Of a stretch of DNA of 64,000 nucleotides, positions 36,357-45,401 are shown in pieces. Every line of letters starts with the position of its first letter. Position 1 is the stretch's first letter. Both the position numbers and the translations under genes were made by a program. Below the pieces are notes generated by a model. The model made no database searches and was not told the origin of the DNA. It was given only the letters and a program-made list of their open reading frames with translations. The DNA is from Paracoccaceae bacterium (GTDB lineage Bacteria; Pseudomonadota; Alphaproteobacteria; Rhodobacterales; Rhodobacteraceae), in contig JAQWSE010000005.1 of NCBI GenBank assembly GCA_029243395.1, forward strand, positions 186,001-250,000, in the 5' to 3' direction.

Positions 36357-38846
36357 CTACAATTTTTGACACCAAAACTGATACATGCCTATAAATGATC
36401 TTGGATTATTTTTTTCGAAGGCGCTCCACTTTAGCAAATCATAAATGTCCTCCGTGTAAGATTTGCATCTTTTGAATTTATTGATCAGCTCAGGATTTTC
36501 AAATCCACAAAATCCTAGCCCCAAATCATCAAGCATTTTATTAATTTGATTTAGATTAAAGCAATGTTCTTTGATATGGAAAAGAAGGTCACGCAATGAG
36601 CTCAGACTGAAAAAGTCCTGAATATAAACTAAGTCTTTTAATTCCTTCCTTTCAGATTGAATTAAATAGTGTCGGAATTGCTGCATTGACTTATCGTCTG
36701 GATTAATACCTAAATTCTTTATTTCTTTCTGCACATTTGTGTAACTTCTCCTGGCCAACTCACTATACAAACCTATGCGCATCAAGCCTCCAGGTTTCAG
36801 GCAATCAGTTAAAACTTTCCAACCGTCTTCTGGATCATGCATATGGTGCAATACCCCAGAACTTTCCACTATATCAAATTGCTTATTAAGTTTTCTAAGA
36901 TCTAAAATATCAGCTTGCATATAATTAACGTTAGTGACCCCAAGGTCCTCGGTTTTTCTCTTAGCATACGCCAAACTAGTTAAACTCAGATCTATGGCCA
37001 AAACTTCTGAACCTCTATACCTAGAGGCCGTACTAATTGAATGCTGACCAGTTCCACATCCAGCTACCAGGATTGTCGGAAATTCTATTTTGGTGATATC
37101 CTCATTAAAGAGTTTGAGATTTGATCCTCTAATAATGTCATATATGCGTTTAGAGTCAAAGAGGGCTAGATTACTCCATCTAGGATATGGATGCTCTTCA
37201 TACTGTTGTTTAACTTTGGATGACACTTCATCAGTAATTTTATTTAGAATCGGGATGTTTTTCTTTAAGAGCTTTTCTTTGGTCGGTTCTACAATTTGTT
37301 GTTTTAATACATCAACAATTTCTAGCTTGGAATAAAGTTGGCCATACCAGCTATATTCACTCAGTGGTTTGTAACTTGCTAGACATAATATTGTCGCGCT
37401 ATTCGGTTGATTACCTTTCTTTATTTCTTTCCCTACCATATCATCTAAGGCATCAACGGCCTCAATCTCTTTTTCTGTTTCATAGTACACATACTCATTT
37501 ATAAAGCACTGCTGTGCCAAAGCTGACTGAAATTTAAATAACACTGGGAAATTTCCTAACGAGAAAACTGATAAAAGGATCTCTTTCCTCATCAAAACAA
37601 GAACCGACTCTATTTCCCAGTCGGGTATTGAACATGCCTCCATTAGATTTAATAAGAGTGGATTTTTAGCAATATTTCGTATAGTGTCACTGACTGGATC
37701 ATCTAATCTACTTGCGAACTTGCGATAAAGGATATTTCTGATACTAGAATCCAACTTTAGGAACTTGGCTACTGCTGAGGCAATAGAACTAGGTGTTATT
37801 CTTAATTTGTTTTGCAGTAGTTCACTAAGAAGTTTACTTAGAACAGGAGTGGTTTTGGTAAAATTAAATCGAGCTAAAGCATTTACGATACCTGTATAGG
37901 CAGAACTGAGCTCAGGATTAAGTATTATTGCTTGCTGAAAACTTGTCAGTGCCGCCTCTATAGCGCCTTTTTGACATAAAGCGGTTCCTAAATTGCAATG
38001 TGTTTCAGCATTCTTAGGATCAAGCTTTATGCTCCATTTATATCTTGCTATGGAACCTGTTAAGTCTCCTTTCTCCTCTAGAACCACACCCAAGTTACCG
38101 TAGGCCTCTGAGTATTGCGGTTGAATCTCGATCGCTTTTTTATAGCTTTTTTCAGCTTCATTTAGATTTCCTTTCTCTTGAAAGGCTGCTCCCAAATTGC
38201 AATAAGCTCCAGCGTGGTTAGGTTGAATCTTAATAGCTTCTCTGTAATTCTCTATAGCCAAGTCTATGAAACCCATGTCATGCAAACCTCTTCCCATGTT
38301 ACATTTGGCCTCCGCATAATTGGGTTTAATACTGATAGCTTTTTCATAGCAATGTATGGCGTTCTTTAAATCACCAGAATAATGGTAAGTGAGACCCAAA
38401 TTGAGGTAAAAGGCTTCATTATTGGGATTCAAACGTATAGCATTGTTGTAATCGCCGATGGCTGGAAGAAATTCACTCAAAGCAACATTTGCAGCACCAC
38501 GGAAATTATACAGAATATCTGAATCAGGAAAAAGTCTCAGCATCTGATCAGTATGCATCAAGACTTCACGGTAATTTCCATTCTCATATGATTTGACTAT
38601 AATGCCCATTTGTTCAGAAGTTGGGGTTTGTAGTTTCTTAAATTCTTTGGCGCTAAGTTTTTTTATGACACTTATACCTTTTAACGCCCGCTGGTTTTTA
38701 GGAAACCTTTGAATTATATTTGCATAGATTAATTTAGCATCTTCTAAAGCACCATCTTTGACTTTCTTATTTGCAAACTTTAGTGCTTTTTCAAGCTGCA
38801 TAGAATCTAAAGTATTTGGGTTGCTTTGACTTGAGGGCATTAGCAA
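36357..38846 (-). CDS. Large TPR protein with SAM methyltransferase domain
   Basis: 829 residues. Residues about 45-330 hold eight or nine TPRs (AFYLNLGLTYHYSG, AKCNMGRGLHDMG, AYCNLGAAFQEKG, AYGNLGVVLEEKG and so on); a helical middle of about 200 residues follows, then QYEEHPYPRWSNL and a class I methyltransferase with VAGCGTGQHSISTA, VESSGVLHHMHDPEDG and LKPGGLMRIGLYSE. This is the TPR/'EEHPYPRW' methyltransferase type seen in marine proteobacteria, target unknown. The TTG at 38846 has GGAG seven bases upstream; the ATG two codons on is possible. It is cargo between att-like copies B and C. Confidence 0.85.
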   Translation of the reverse strand: MLMPSSQSNPNTLDSMQLEKALKFANKKVKDGALEDAKLIYANIIQRFPKNQRALKGISVIKKLSAKEFKKLQTPTSEQMGIIVKSYENGNYREVLMHTDQMLRLFPDSDILYNFRGAANVALSEFLPAIGDYNNAIRLNPNNEAFYLNLGLTYHYSGDLKNAIHCYEKAISIKPNYAEAKCNMGRGLHDMGFIDLAIENYREAIKIQPNHAGAYCNLGAAFQEKGNLNEAEKSYKKAIEIQPQYSEAYGNLGVVLEEKGDLTGSIARYKWSIKLDPKNAETHCNLGTALCQKGAIEAALTSFQQAIILNPELSSAYTGIVNALARFNFTKTTPVLSKLLSELLQNKLRITPSSIASAVAKFLKLDSSIRNILYRKFASRLDDPVSDTIRNIAKNPLLLNLMEACSIPDWEIESVLVLMRKEILLSVFSLGNFPVLFKFQSALAQQCFINEYVYYETEKEIEAVDALDDMVGKEIKKGNQPNSATILCLASYKPLSEYSWYGQLYSKLEIVDVLKQQIVEPTKEKLLKKNIPILNKITDEVSSKVKQQYEEHPYPRWSNLALFDSKRIYDIIRGSNLKLFNEDITKIEFPTILVAGCGTGQHSISTASRYRGSEVLAIDLSLTSLAYAKRKTEDLGVTNVNYMQADILDLRKLNKQFDIVESSGVLHHMHDPEDGWKVLTDCLKPGGLMRIGLYSELARRSYTNVQKEIKNLGINPDDKSMQQFRHYLIQSERKELKDLVYIQDFFSLSSLRDLLFHIKEHCFNLNQINKMLDDLGLGFCGFENPELINKFKRCKSYTEDIYDLLKWSAFEKNNPRSFIGMYQFWCQKL

Positions 38847-39330
38847 AATGCTGCTCCTTTGCTTTTAAACTAACAATAATGTAAGCAAATCTTATTCCAT
38901 CTTTTGTCACTGGGTTAAATACATCAAATCTAAAAAGCGACCATAATAACCTCACTCTCTGAATTTTTCTGTTACAAATGCGAAATTAAATGAGTCTATT
39001 CCAAACCAATTGATCACTGATCAAAAAATGCGTATGACGCACACTGTCAAGACCCTACCGCCAGGGTCATTTTCGTTGACATTGACAAGAAACCGGTCGT
39101 AGGTTCCTAGAAAAATCGTCATGTCAACGTACTTATAAACTACACTATACAAAACCCAATACGGCTCTGTACGCTTAATTTAAAGGGCAAAGAGGGAATT
39201 ATAACATTTCCAGACTTTGCTCTTTGGTTTCCTTGGTACGCCTATTCTAAGAATTTCCAAATTCTTCAAATTTGGTTGACTATGAAGCTTTAATCTTTAG
39301 TATTATACTATCCGCGAAGGAGAGACAGCA
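38847..39330. other. Intergenic region with island-end remnants
   Basis: Contains TGTCAAGACCCTACCGCC (39044-39061, where CCCTACCGCC is the tRNA T-arm word inverted), GTTGACATTGACAAG, GGTCGTAGGTTCC (about 39094) and the CATGTCAACGTACTTATAAA block also seen at 36264 and 45266. A second copy of the dispersed repeat is at 39182-39248. No gene seen. Confidence 0.6.
39182..39248. repeat. Dispersed repeat copy 2 (partner at 31985-32050)
   Basis: AAGGGCAAAGAGG, ATTATAACA, TTCCAGACTTTGCTCTTTGG and TTTCCTTGG-ACGCC align with copy 1 over about 65 bases. Confidence 0.7.
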
Positions 39331-40656
39331 GTGAACACCCAATTCTCACCATTTGAGGAAAGCCTTTGGCACGCTACTGCCATTAAAGCGCCGTTAACCA
39401 GCTCCTTAGAGGAAGTAATTAAGACCGACATCTGCATAGTTGGAGGTGGGTATGCAGGTATGTCGACCGCACTAGAACTAGCCAAAGATGGTATTTCAGT
39501 AATCCTTCTAGAAGCAAAAGAGCCTGGCTTTGGTGGATCAGGCCGTAATGCAGGGCATTGTACTCCTACCTTCCACTATTATAGCCTAACTGCCTTACGT
39601 AAAGTCTTAGGGATAGAAAGGGCAAAAAACTTAATTCAACGCCAAACAAGTGGGGCAAACATAGCGGCTGAATACATTCAGAAATATCAAATTGATTGTG
39701 AATGGCGGCAAAATGGTTATTTTGAGGGAGCCTTAATCAAGTCTCGTCTTTCGTTGCTCCAGAAAAAAGCCGAATCCTATGCAGAAGTAGGGTGTCCTTC
39801 CATTCTTATAACTTCTGAACAAGCCAAGAAATTAACAGGTTCAGATAGATTCTTTGGCGGCTGGTTATTAAAATCCGGGGGACATCTAAACCCTCTATCA
39901 TATGCCCGTGGTATGGCACGAGCTGTTCTACAAGAAGGCGGGCTCATCTTTACAGAAAGCAAGGTAGATGAAGTTGAACAAATTAATAACGGCTGGGCTG
40001 TGAAAACTAGTAAGGGAAAAGTTATCGCCGATAAAGTCATTATGTGTACTGGAGCCTATACCGACGGAGGTTGGAAAGATCTTGATAAAACCTTCAATAT
40101 CCAAAAAGTCTTTGTAGCAGCTACCAATCCCATGCCTAAAGACGTTCGCCGTAAGGTATTGCCGTTTGATGGTACAATGCACGACGGACGAGGCGATATC
40201 TGTGTATACAAATATGATGGTGAGGGCAGGTTAGTAGTTTCTATGTTTCCAGTTGGGAAACGGGGAAGAGATCTGCCTTATACAAAAAAAATGCTCTTAG
40301 ACCGCCTGCGATGGTTGCACGCTGCCATCCCAGAGGGCACACAGTGGGACTACTTTTGGTTTGGAGAACTAGATATGCAGCGCCATACAATACCAAGACT
40401 TTACCATCTTGCCCCGGGAGTCATAGGCTGCACTGGTCTTTCTGGGCGTGGGGTCCCCACAGGAACTATGCTAGGTGGGATATTATCTGATTGGGTACGT
40501 GGAGTTAGGGACCAAGAACTAGCCTTACCTCTAGAAAAGTTATCTACTGTACCAGCTTATATGAAAATCGCACCTAGCCTTATGTTGAGATGGTACGGTA
40601 TACGCGATCATATAGCAGCAAGATTAGAAGGTACAGAATTACCTCCTCACGCCTAA
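39331..40656 (+). CDS. FAD-dependent amine/amino-acid oxidase (DadA/PuuB-like)
   Basis: 441 residues of the DAO family. ICIVGGGYAGMSTALELAK near residue 33 is the FAD fold, followed by GFGGSGRNAGHCTP, the G-x-S-x-R-N-G-G-type block typical of gamma-glutamylputrescine oxidase-like members, and C-terminal GCTGLSGRGVPTGTMLG. Such enzymes oxidise secondary amines or D-amino acids with release of H2O2 or electron transfer. Start is GTG with AAGGAG eight bases upstream. It is the second cargo gene between att-like copies B and C, divergent from the TPR-methyltransferase. Substrate not determinable. Confidence 0.82.
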   Translation: MNTQFSPFEESLWHATAIKAPLTSSLEEVIKTDICIVGGGYAGMSTALELAKDGISVILLEAKEPGFGGSGRNAGHCTPTFHYYSLTALRKVLGIERAKNLIQRQTSGANIAAEYIQKYQIDCEWRQNGYFEGALIKSRLSLLQKKAESYAEVGCPSILITSEQAKKLTGSDRFFGGWLLKSGGHLNPLSYARGMARAVLQEGGLIFTESKVDEVEQINNGWAVKTSKGKVIADKVIMCTGAYTDGGWKDLDKTFNIQKVFVAATNPMPKDVRRKVLPFDGTMHDGRGDICVYKYDGEGRLVVSMFPVGKRGRDLPYTKKMLLDRLRWLHAAIPEGTQWDYFWFGELDMQRHTIPRLYHLAPGVIGCTGLSGRGVPTGTMLGGILSDWVRGVRDQELALPLEKLSTVPAYMKIAPSLMLRWYGIRDHIAARLEGTELPPHA

Positions 40657-40720
40657 TTTTAACCATAAATCCACTGAGGTGGGTACAATTTCACGCTTTT
40701 TTTGAGTAAGTCATTGATTT

Positions 40721-40748
40721 TATGACTCCGGCGGTAGGGATCGTAGCC
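40721..40748. repeat. tRNA-Asn-derived att-like copy C
   Basis: ACTCCGGCGGTAGGGATCG matches the tRNA-Asn 3' end with one change (GGCTCC to GACTCC) and then, like copy A, continues TAGCC. It is joined to an integrase 5' remnant. Confidence 0.78.
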
Positions 40749-40842
40749 ATTTATTAAGTAATTACCATGCCTTATTTCTTAGGCTTCTACTGAATCTATA
40801 TTACCACGTAATACGAAATGCAAGGCCCCGGATGGTCTACCT
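40749..40842 (-). pseudogene. Second remnant of an integrase 5' end
   Basis: Nearly identical to the remnant at 35855-35950 (ATATTACCACGTAATACG, GCAAGGCCCCGGATGGTC). Here even the ATG is changed: the leader reads AAAAGGTAGACC where the others have AAATGGTAGACC. Clearly dead. Confidence 0.7.
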
Positions 40843-41283
40843 TTTGGTCTACCATTAAGTATGCCCCCTGTCCCACCTTACTACAATTCCATTTCCTCAA
40901 CACTAATGCTATCATAGAGCCATGAAAAAATCACAACTCTGTGCCTTGTTGTTCTACCCAGCAGCTCTTAAAATGGCTCTAAGAGGCATTCTTGAGCCTC
41001 ACCAACCCTATTCCGCTCAACTATATATGGCTCTAATTACACTAAGGCATGTAAAGTGGTTAACAAATTCTAGTAGCGTTCACTGGCAAGCTCTTGCTAT
41101 AAATACCTCAATGGGGTGGTCTGGAGCATACAGGGGTTTGTTAACATCCATTTATTTAATATAACACTTTCAATGTTACCACTACGACCAAAACAAGGAG
41201 ACCTTTTTTTAACAATTCTTTTAATTTTTGTTTTTTTGAGTATAAATATAGGAAGTGCAAATTTCGCAACCTATGATTAGCAG
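40843..41283. other. Intergenic stretch, probable decayed sequence
   Basis: An 80-codon open frame (40922-41164, +) exists but its protein has no recognisable features and I do not support it as a gene. A 23-codon frame on the minus strand (41154 to 41083, beginning MDVNKPLYAPDHP) looks slightly more gene-like but is too short to call. The last 120 bases are very AT-rich and probably hold the promoter of the gene at 41284. Confidence 0.4.
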
Positions 41284-43209
41284 ATGAAAAAATTAAGTTT
41301 TTATATTTTATTAATCCCTATTTTTGTCTTTTTACAATCTAATCTTTTATTTTCTTTACCTAAGTGTATAGGACCAGAAAGTTCTTGGGACAGATGCTAT
41401 GGGACGACTGAAAATTCAGATGATATATATACTGGTGAGTTTTCAAATGGATCTCCAAAAGGTATGGGATTAAGAATTTTGTTACCATCTAAAACTAAGC
41501 AGGCGGGTTATTTTGATTTTAATTCTGGTGGAGCTAGTAGCTTTATATATTTGATGCAATTTGGAATTGATTATTTATGGTATGAAGATGGATCTATATA
41601 TTCAACACCTTGTGAAGATCCAGATTATGGGTGTAAGGCAGAAGAACTTTTCCCGGCTATAACAAAATCATTTAATAATCTTAGTTCTCAAAATAGAAAA
41701 AATATTCAAAGAAAACTAAAAAATTTAAATCTTTATGAAGGAGTTATTGATGGGAATTGGGGAAGACAAACCTTAATTGCCGCCGCAGCCTTTTCAGCTC
41801 TAATACTAAGAAATAGTCATTTTGATAGCATTTTGACAGAAAAGATGATTTTTCACAATATTTTAAAATTTAATGGCGCAGATATTTACAATCATGGTTC
41901 TAAGTTGTCAACTTGTCCTTTTGATTTTAAAATAACTTTCCATAATTGTTATGGTTTTAGTTATTTAGATGATGATACTTTCTATTTGGGGGAGTGGAAG
42001 AATAATAACCCTAATGGAAATGGAAAGTTATTTAATTCAGATGGAGCATTAGAGTTTGAGGGCCTTTTTGCTAATGGTGAATATGGTCTTGATAATTCAT
42101 CTAATGAAGAAAAACAGTTAGCTGAAAATATACACGGCTCAACACTACCTGCCTGCCCTAGTGATACAAGTAAAGTGTTTTCTTCCTGCTATGGAAGTAG
42201 CGATTTTGAAGATGGAGCTTCATATACAGGTGAATGGCAAAACGATAAAATGCATGGAAAAGGTACTTATATTTTTGCAAATAAAGAAGACGGAAAATAT
42301 GAAGGTGACTTTTTAAATGATGAGTTCTCAGGTTATGGAATTTTGACTTTAGGGGATGGTTCTAGATACGAAGGCCTTTTTTTAAGGGATCAACCAAATG
42401 GGTTCGGTAAAATTTATGAAACAGATGGTGACCTGTCATTTGAAGGCTTATTCGTAAATGGTGAACCAGTAGTTAAGGAAGAGGATAACCAACAAATTAG
42501 TGAAAATGAACTTCAAGATGATCAAATTGTTCAAGCTGCATCAGGTTCAGGTTTTTATGTTTCAAAAGATGGATACATACTTACTAATCATCATGTCATT
42601 GATGGTTGTAAGGAGGTTAAGATATTATCCAGAGGAAATAAACTCAATAGTAATATAATAGCCTATGATCAAACAAATGACTTGGCGTTATTAAAAGTTG
42701 ATATTAAACCTGAAGTTTTTTTAAATATATCTAAAGATTCTGCAGAACTTACTGAGGATATATTTGTAGCAGGATTTCCTTTTGGAGATGACTTTAGTGC
42801 ATCTGTGAAGGTTACAAAGGGCATTGTAAGTGCACTTACTGGCATTGGAAATAACTATTCAGAAATTCAAATTGATGCCGCTATTCAACCTGGAAATAGT
42901 GGAGGACCAATTCTAAATGAATTTGGAAATGTTGTTGGAATTGCAGTAGCGGCACTTGATAAACAGTATGTTATGGAAAATTATGAAGTCCTTCCTGAAA
43001 ATATTAATTTTGGAGTGAAATCATCTGTGGCTATTAATTTGCTTAATGCAAATGATGTATCTTTTGGTAAACAAAGTAATACTCAATTAAAACGAAAAGA
43101 ATTAGGTGAGAAGATTAGAAAATCTACACTTTATATTTCTTGTGAAATGACTATTGCCCAAATTAAAGAGATGCAAACTAAAAAAGTAATGTTTGAAAAA
43201 TACAAATAA
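41284..43209 (+). CDS. MORN-repeat and trypsin-like serine protease fusion, exported
   Basis: 641 residues. A signal peptide (about 1-25) is followed by MORN-like repeats (YTGEFSNGSPKG, YLGEWKNNNPNG, YTGEWQNDKMHG, YEGDFLNDEFSG, YEGLFLRDQPNG), with a peptidoglycan-binding-like helix set at about 128-175 (IQRKLKNLNLYEGVIDGNWG) inserted after the first. Residues about 415-600 are an HtrA-type protease with triad H437 (TNHHVI), D466 (NDLALL) and S539 (GNSGGP). No PDZ domain follows. MORN-protease fusions occur in marine alphaproteobacteria; substrate unknown. Codon use is noticeably more AT-rich than the core genes, fitting its place on a mobile segment between att-like copies C and D. Confidence 0.85.
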   Translation: MKKLSFYILLIPIFVFLQSNLLFSLPKCIGPESSWDRCYGTTENSDDIYTGEFSNGSPKGMGLRILLPSKTKQAGYFDFNSGGASSFIYLMQFGIDYLWYEDGSIYSTPCEDPDYGCKAEELFPAITKSFNNLSSQNRKNIQRKLKNLNLYEGVIDGNWGRQTLIAAAAFSALILRNSHFDSILTEKMIFHNILKFNGADIYNHGSKLSTCPFDFKITFHNCYGFSYLDDDTFYLGEWKNNNPNGNGKLFNSDGALEFEGLFANGEYGLDNSSNEEKQLAENIHGSTLPACPSDTSKVFSSCYGSSDFEDGASYTGEWQNDKMHGKGTYIFANKEDGKYEGDFLNDEFSGYGILTLGDGSRYEGLFLRDQPNGFGKIYETDGDLSFEGLFVNGEPVVKEEDNQQISENELQDDQIVQAASGSGFYVSKDGYILTNHHVIDGCKEVKILSRGNKLNSNIIAYDQTNDLALLKVDIKPEVFLNISKDSAELTEDIFVAGFPFGDDFSASVKVTKGIVSALTGIGNNYSEIQIDAAIQPGNSGGPILNEFGNVVGIAVAALDKQYVMENYEVLPENINFGVKSSVAINLLNANDVSFGKQSNTQLKRKELGEKIRKSTLYISCEMTIAQIKEMQTKKVMFEKYK

Positions 43210-43427
43210 ATAATTGTATATGATTATGATCTTAATTTTTTATTAGTGATTAATAACTTCCATTTTTAAATAATATCTCAGCTCAATGGCAGAGGTAGAT
43301 TATACCTATCGTATGCACCCCCGGCGGGCCATGCATAGGTTAAAATTATGTAATTTATTATATATAAAACAATTATTTATATCATTTTCCTAATTAAAAA
43401 AATAAGTATTTTTTATTAATTTTATAT

Positions 43428-43757
43428 TTAACCACCTCCTCCAGGTCTAGCTACTACTTCATAACATTCACCTGAAGTAGTATCCTGATCTCTCATATCA
43501 CCTAAACTAGTAACGTATTCAAGTCTAAGAACATATGGCACACCTCGCTCATTCTTAACAACCATGTCAACTATTCGTCTCATTTCTGTGTTAATGTCAG
43601 ATTCAATAATTCTATCCATAAGGATTTTAGTATTAGGATCATAAAATGCGTTAAGGCATCTCTCAGTGTTGAAATCCCATTCTACACTAAATTCCTTAAC
43701 ATGGGCTGGTAAGCAAGATGATAAGAAGATAGCTAAACTTATAAGTATACTTTTCAT
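43428..43757 (-). CDS. Small putative lipoprotein, unknown
   Basis: 109 residues. A short signal sequence ends in a lipobox-like LSSC (Cys near residue 14), so the protein is probably lipid-anchored in the periplasm. The body (VEWDFNTERCLNAFYDPNTK, split in two short strands) has no family I know. The C-terminus is a poly-Gly tail (RPGGGG). It lies just downstream of the integrase on the same strand, inside the same segment. Confidence 0.6.
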   Translation of the reverse strand: MKSILISLAIFLSSCLPAHVKEFSVEWDFNTERCLNAFYDPNTKILMDRIIESDINTEMRRIVDMVVKNERGVPYVLRLEYVTSLGDMRDQDTTSGECYEVVARPGGGG

Positions 43758-43820
43758 TTAATTAATACTCCTTTCAATAAATTAACACATTTTGATGTAT
43801 TAACAAATTATAGATCCCAT

Positions 43821-44945
43821 CTATTTTTCAATTACTTCTAGACTATAACCATGACCATATCCCTGCCCTATGGTTTGTACTGACCAGCCACCAATCTGAT
43901 CAGCAATATCACTTGGACATTCTACAGCTCTTAACCGATCTCTCATTGAATGACGAAAGCTATGCATAGTGTAGTCACCATAGCCTTGCCCTTTGAGCCA
44001 ACTATTAAGAGATGAACTTGCTGAATTAGCATTGGTGTAGGAAGCTTTATTATACCTTGGAAAGGCAAACTTACTGTCATGGGTTTCTACTATTCTTTTA
44101 CCTGCCCATAAAGCTTCTACTACTAAAGGAATAAGCCTCTCACTATCCTTTGTTTTTAATCTTCTCCAAGAGTATTTCTTGATACAGACATGAGGAATTG
44201 TGTCATGCACTTTCAGATCCTCTACTAAAAGACCTGTTGCTTCTGCTAATCTAATTCCTGTGTCAGATACTAATGAAACTAACCATCTTGGTTCATCATC
44301 TTTGGCTCTACACCTCTGCTGAATAGCTCTTAAACTATCTTGAGGGATAGGCTTTCTTTCTATTACACCACAAGAACGATCATAATTAACCCCACTGTAA
44401 GGATTACTGAGACTCAACCCCTGCTCATTATAGCTGAAGTTAAACAAGGCTCTTACTGTAGTGAAAGTTCTGGTAATAGAACTTCCTACTAATCCTCTTT
44501 CTAGCAAATAATCTCTAAGTCTATTGGCATCAGTACGGTTATATTGCTCAATGAGCTTGTTGCCTGAGATATGAATGACATAATCTACTGCCCTCCCCAC
44601 ACCTCTTCTGAAGGTAATAGAACGGTTTTTCCCTTTCTGATTGAGATAGAAGGAGGTGGCATCCTTTAGGGATATACTTTCGGTTGGCTTATCTTGAACA
44701 TAAGAATGAAGATTAAGCTCACCCGGAATGCCCTCATCCTGTAATAATCTCATTGTCGTCCATGCTTTATTCAACTTGTGGGAGGCTGACTGTGCGAGTG
44801 TCGCTGCTGCATTTGTGCATGTAGTACGCAATGAAAATACTATGCGATGGGTCTTATAGTATGACCTTAGATCGGACGGAATACGTCTGGAATAGTAATA
44901 AACACCACGTTTTATGAATACGAAAGGAACATGCTGGTCTACCAT
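43821..44945 (-). CDS. int: Tyrosine recombinase/phage-type integrase
   Basis: 374 residues. The N-terminal part (residues 8-45, VFIKRGVYYYSRRIPSDLR) is the short arm-binding head seen in many proteobacterial island integrases; a SAM-like core-binding domain covers about 90-190; the catalytic domain has R232 (TGIRLAEA), K264 or K266, H328-x-x-R331 (HSFRHSMR), W354 and the nucleophile Y363 (GQGYGHGY). All catalytic residues are present, so it should be active. Its start is 64 bases from a tRNA-Asn-derived att-like copy (45009), and truncated copies of its 5' end sit at two further att-like copies, which points to site-specific insertion into tRNA-Asn. Confidence 0.93.
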   Translation of the reverse strand: MVDQHVPFVFIKRGVYYYSRRIPSDLRSYYKTHRIVFSLRTTCTNAAATLAQSASHKLNKAWTTMRLLQDEGIPGELNLHSYVQDKPTESISLKDATSFYLNQKGKNRSITFRRGVGRAVDYVIHISGNKLIEQYNRTDANRLRDYLLERGLVGSSITRTFTTVRALFNFSYNEQGLSLSNPYSGVNYDRSCGVIERKPIPQDSLRAIQQRCRAKDDEPRWLVSLVSDTGIRLAEATGLLVEDLKVHDTIPHVCIKKYSWRRLKTKDSERLIPLVVEALWAGKRIVETHDSKFAFPRYNKASYTNANSASSSLNSWLKGQGYGDYTMHSFRHSMRDRLRAVECPSDIADQIGGWSVQTIGQGYGHGYSLEVIEK

Positions 44946-45008
44946 TTGGTCTACCCTTTGTTAGATCATTATCAATAATCTAAGAAAATCAGCATGTTAT
45001 TACTTGAG

Positions 45009-45044
45009 TATGACTCCGGCGGTAGGGATCGAACCTGTGACCCC
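45009..45044. repeat. tRNA-Asn-derived att-like copy D, next to the intact integrase
   Basis: ACTCCGGCGGTAGGGATCGA and ACCT match the tRNA-Asn 3' end, then GTGACCCCACACATGTGTCGG follows as in copy B. It lies in the same orientation as the tRNA and is the natural attachment end for the adjacent integrase. Confidence 0.82.
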
Positions 45045-45065
45045 ACACATGTGTCGGGGATTAAC

Positions 45066-45290
45066 CCAATGTACATTGGGTTGTCAACGATTGAGAAACC
45101 TTCATTTCAAATGGATAGGACTGCTTCATGTCAACGAAATGTCAACGGCAATATTTGAAAGCGGTCGTAGGGTTCGTTAACATTTGTCATATGATCCGTT
45201 AACATTTACCATATGTTACGTTGACATTAGAAAAGATCTGGTCGTAGGTTCCTAGAAAAATCGCCATGTTAACGTACTTATAAAGCACAC
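45066..45290. repeat. Non-coding repeat cluster: TGTCAAC boxes, T-arm-like words and GTTAACATTT units
   Basis: Paralogous to 36085-36290 but with an added tandem: CGTTAACATTTGTCATATGA, then CGTTAACATTTACCATATG, then CGTTGACATT, a repeat of about 22-23 bases. The same tandem recurs at 54986-55038. GCGGTCGTAGG and GGTCGTAGGTTCC occur at about 45162 and 45241. Confidence 0.65.
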
Positions 45291-45401
45291 TATACAAAAC
45301 CCAATACGGTCTTTATTAATCTAAGAAATCGAAAAAGGGCCTATCCAGCTTTCTAGATAGTAACGGAATTTCAAAGTGAAGGACTAGATTTGCAAACCAA
45401 T

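Noticed and set aside
40922-41164. 80-codon plus-strand frame
   Set aside because: No ribosome site, no membrane or domain pattern, in decayed sequence beside an att-like scar; not supported.
43276-43340. tRNA-like stretch (AGCTCAATGGCAGAGG) and nearby hairpin CCTAT-ATGCA / TGCATAGG
   Set aside because: No acceptor stem, anticodon arm or T-arm could be completed; possibly decayed tRNA or chance.
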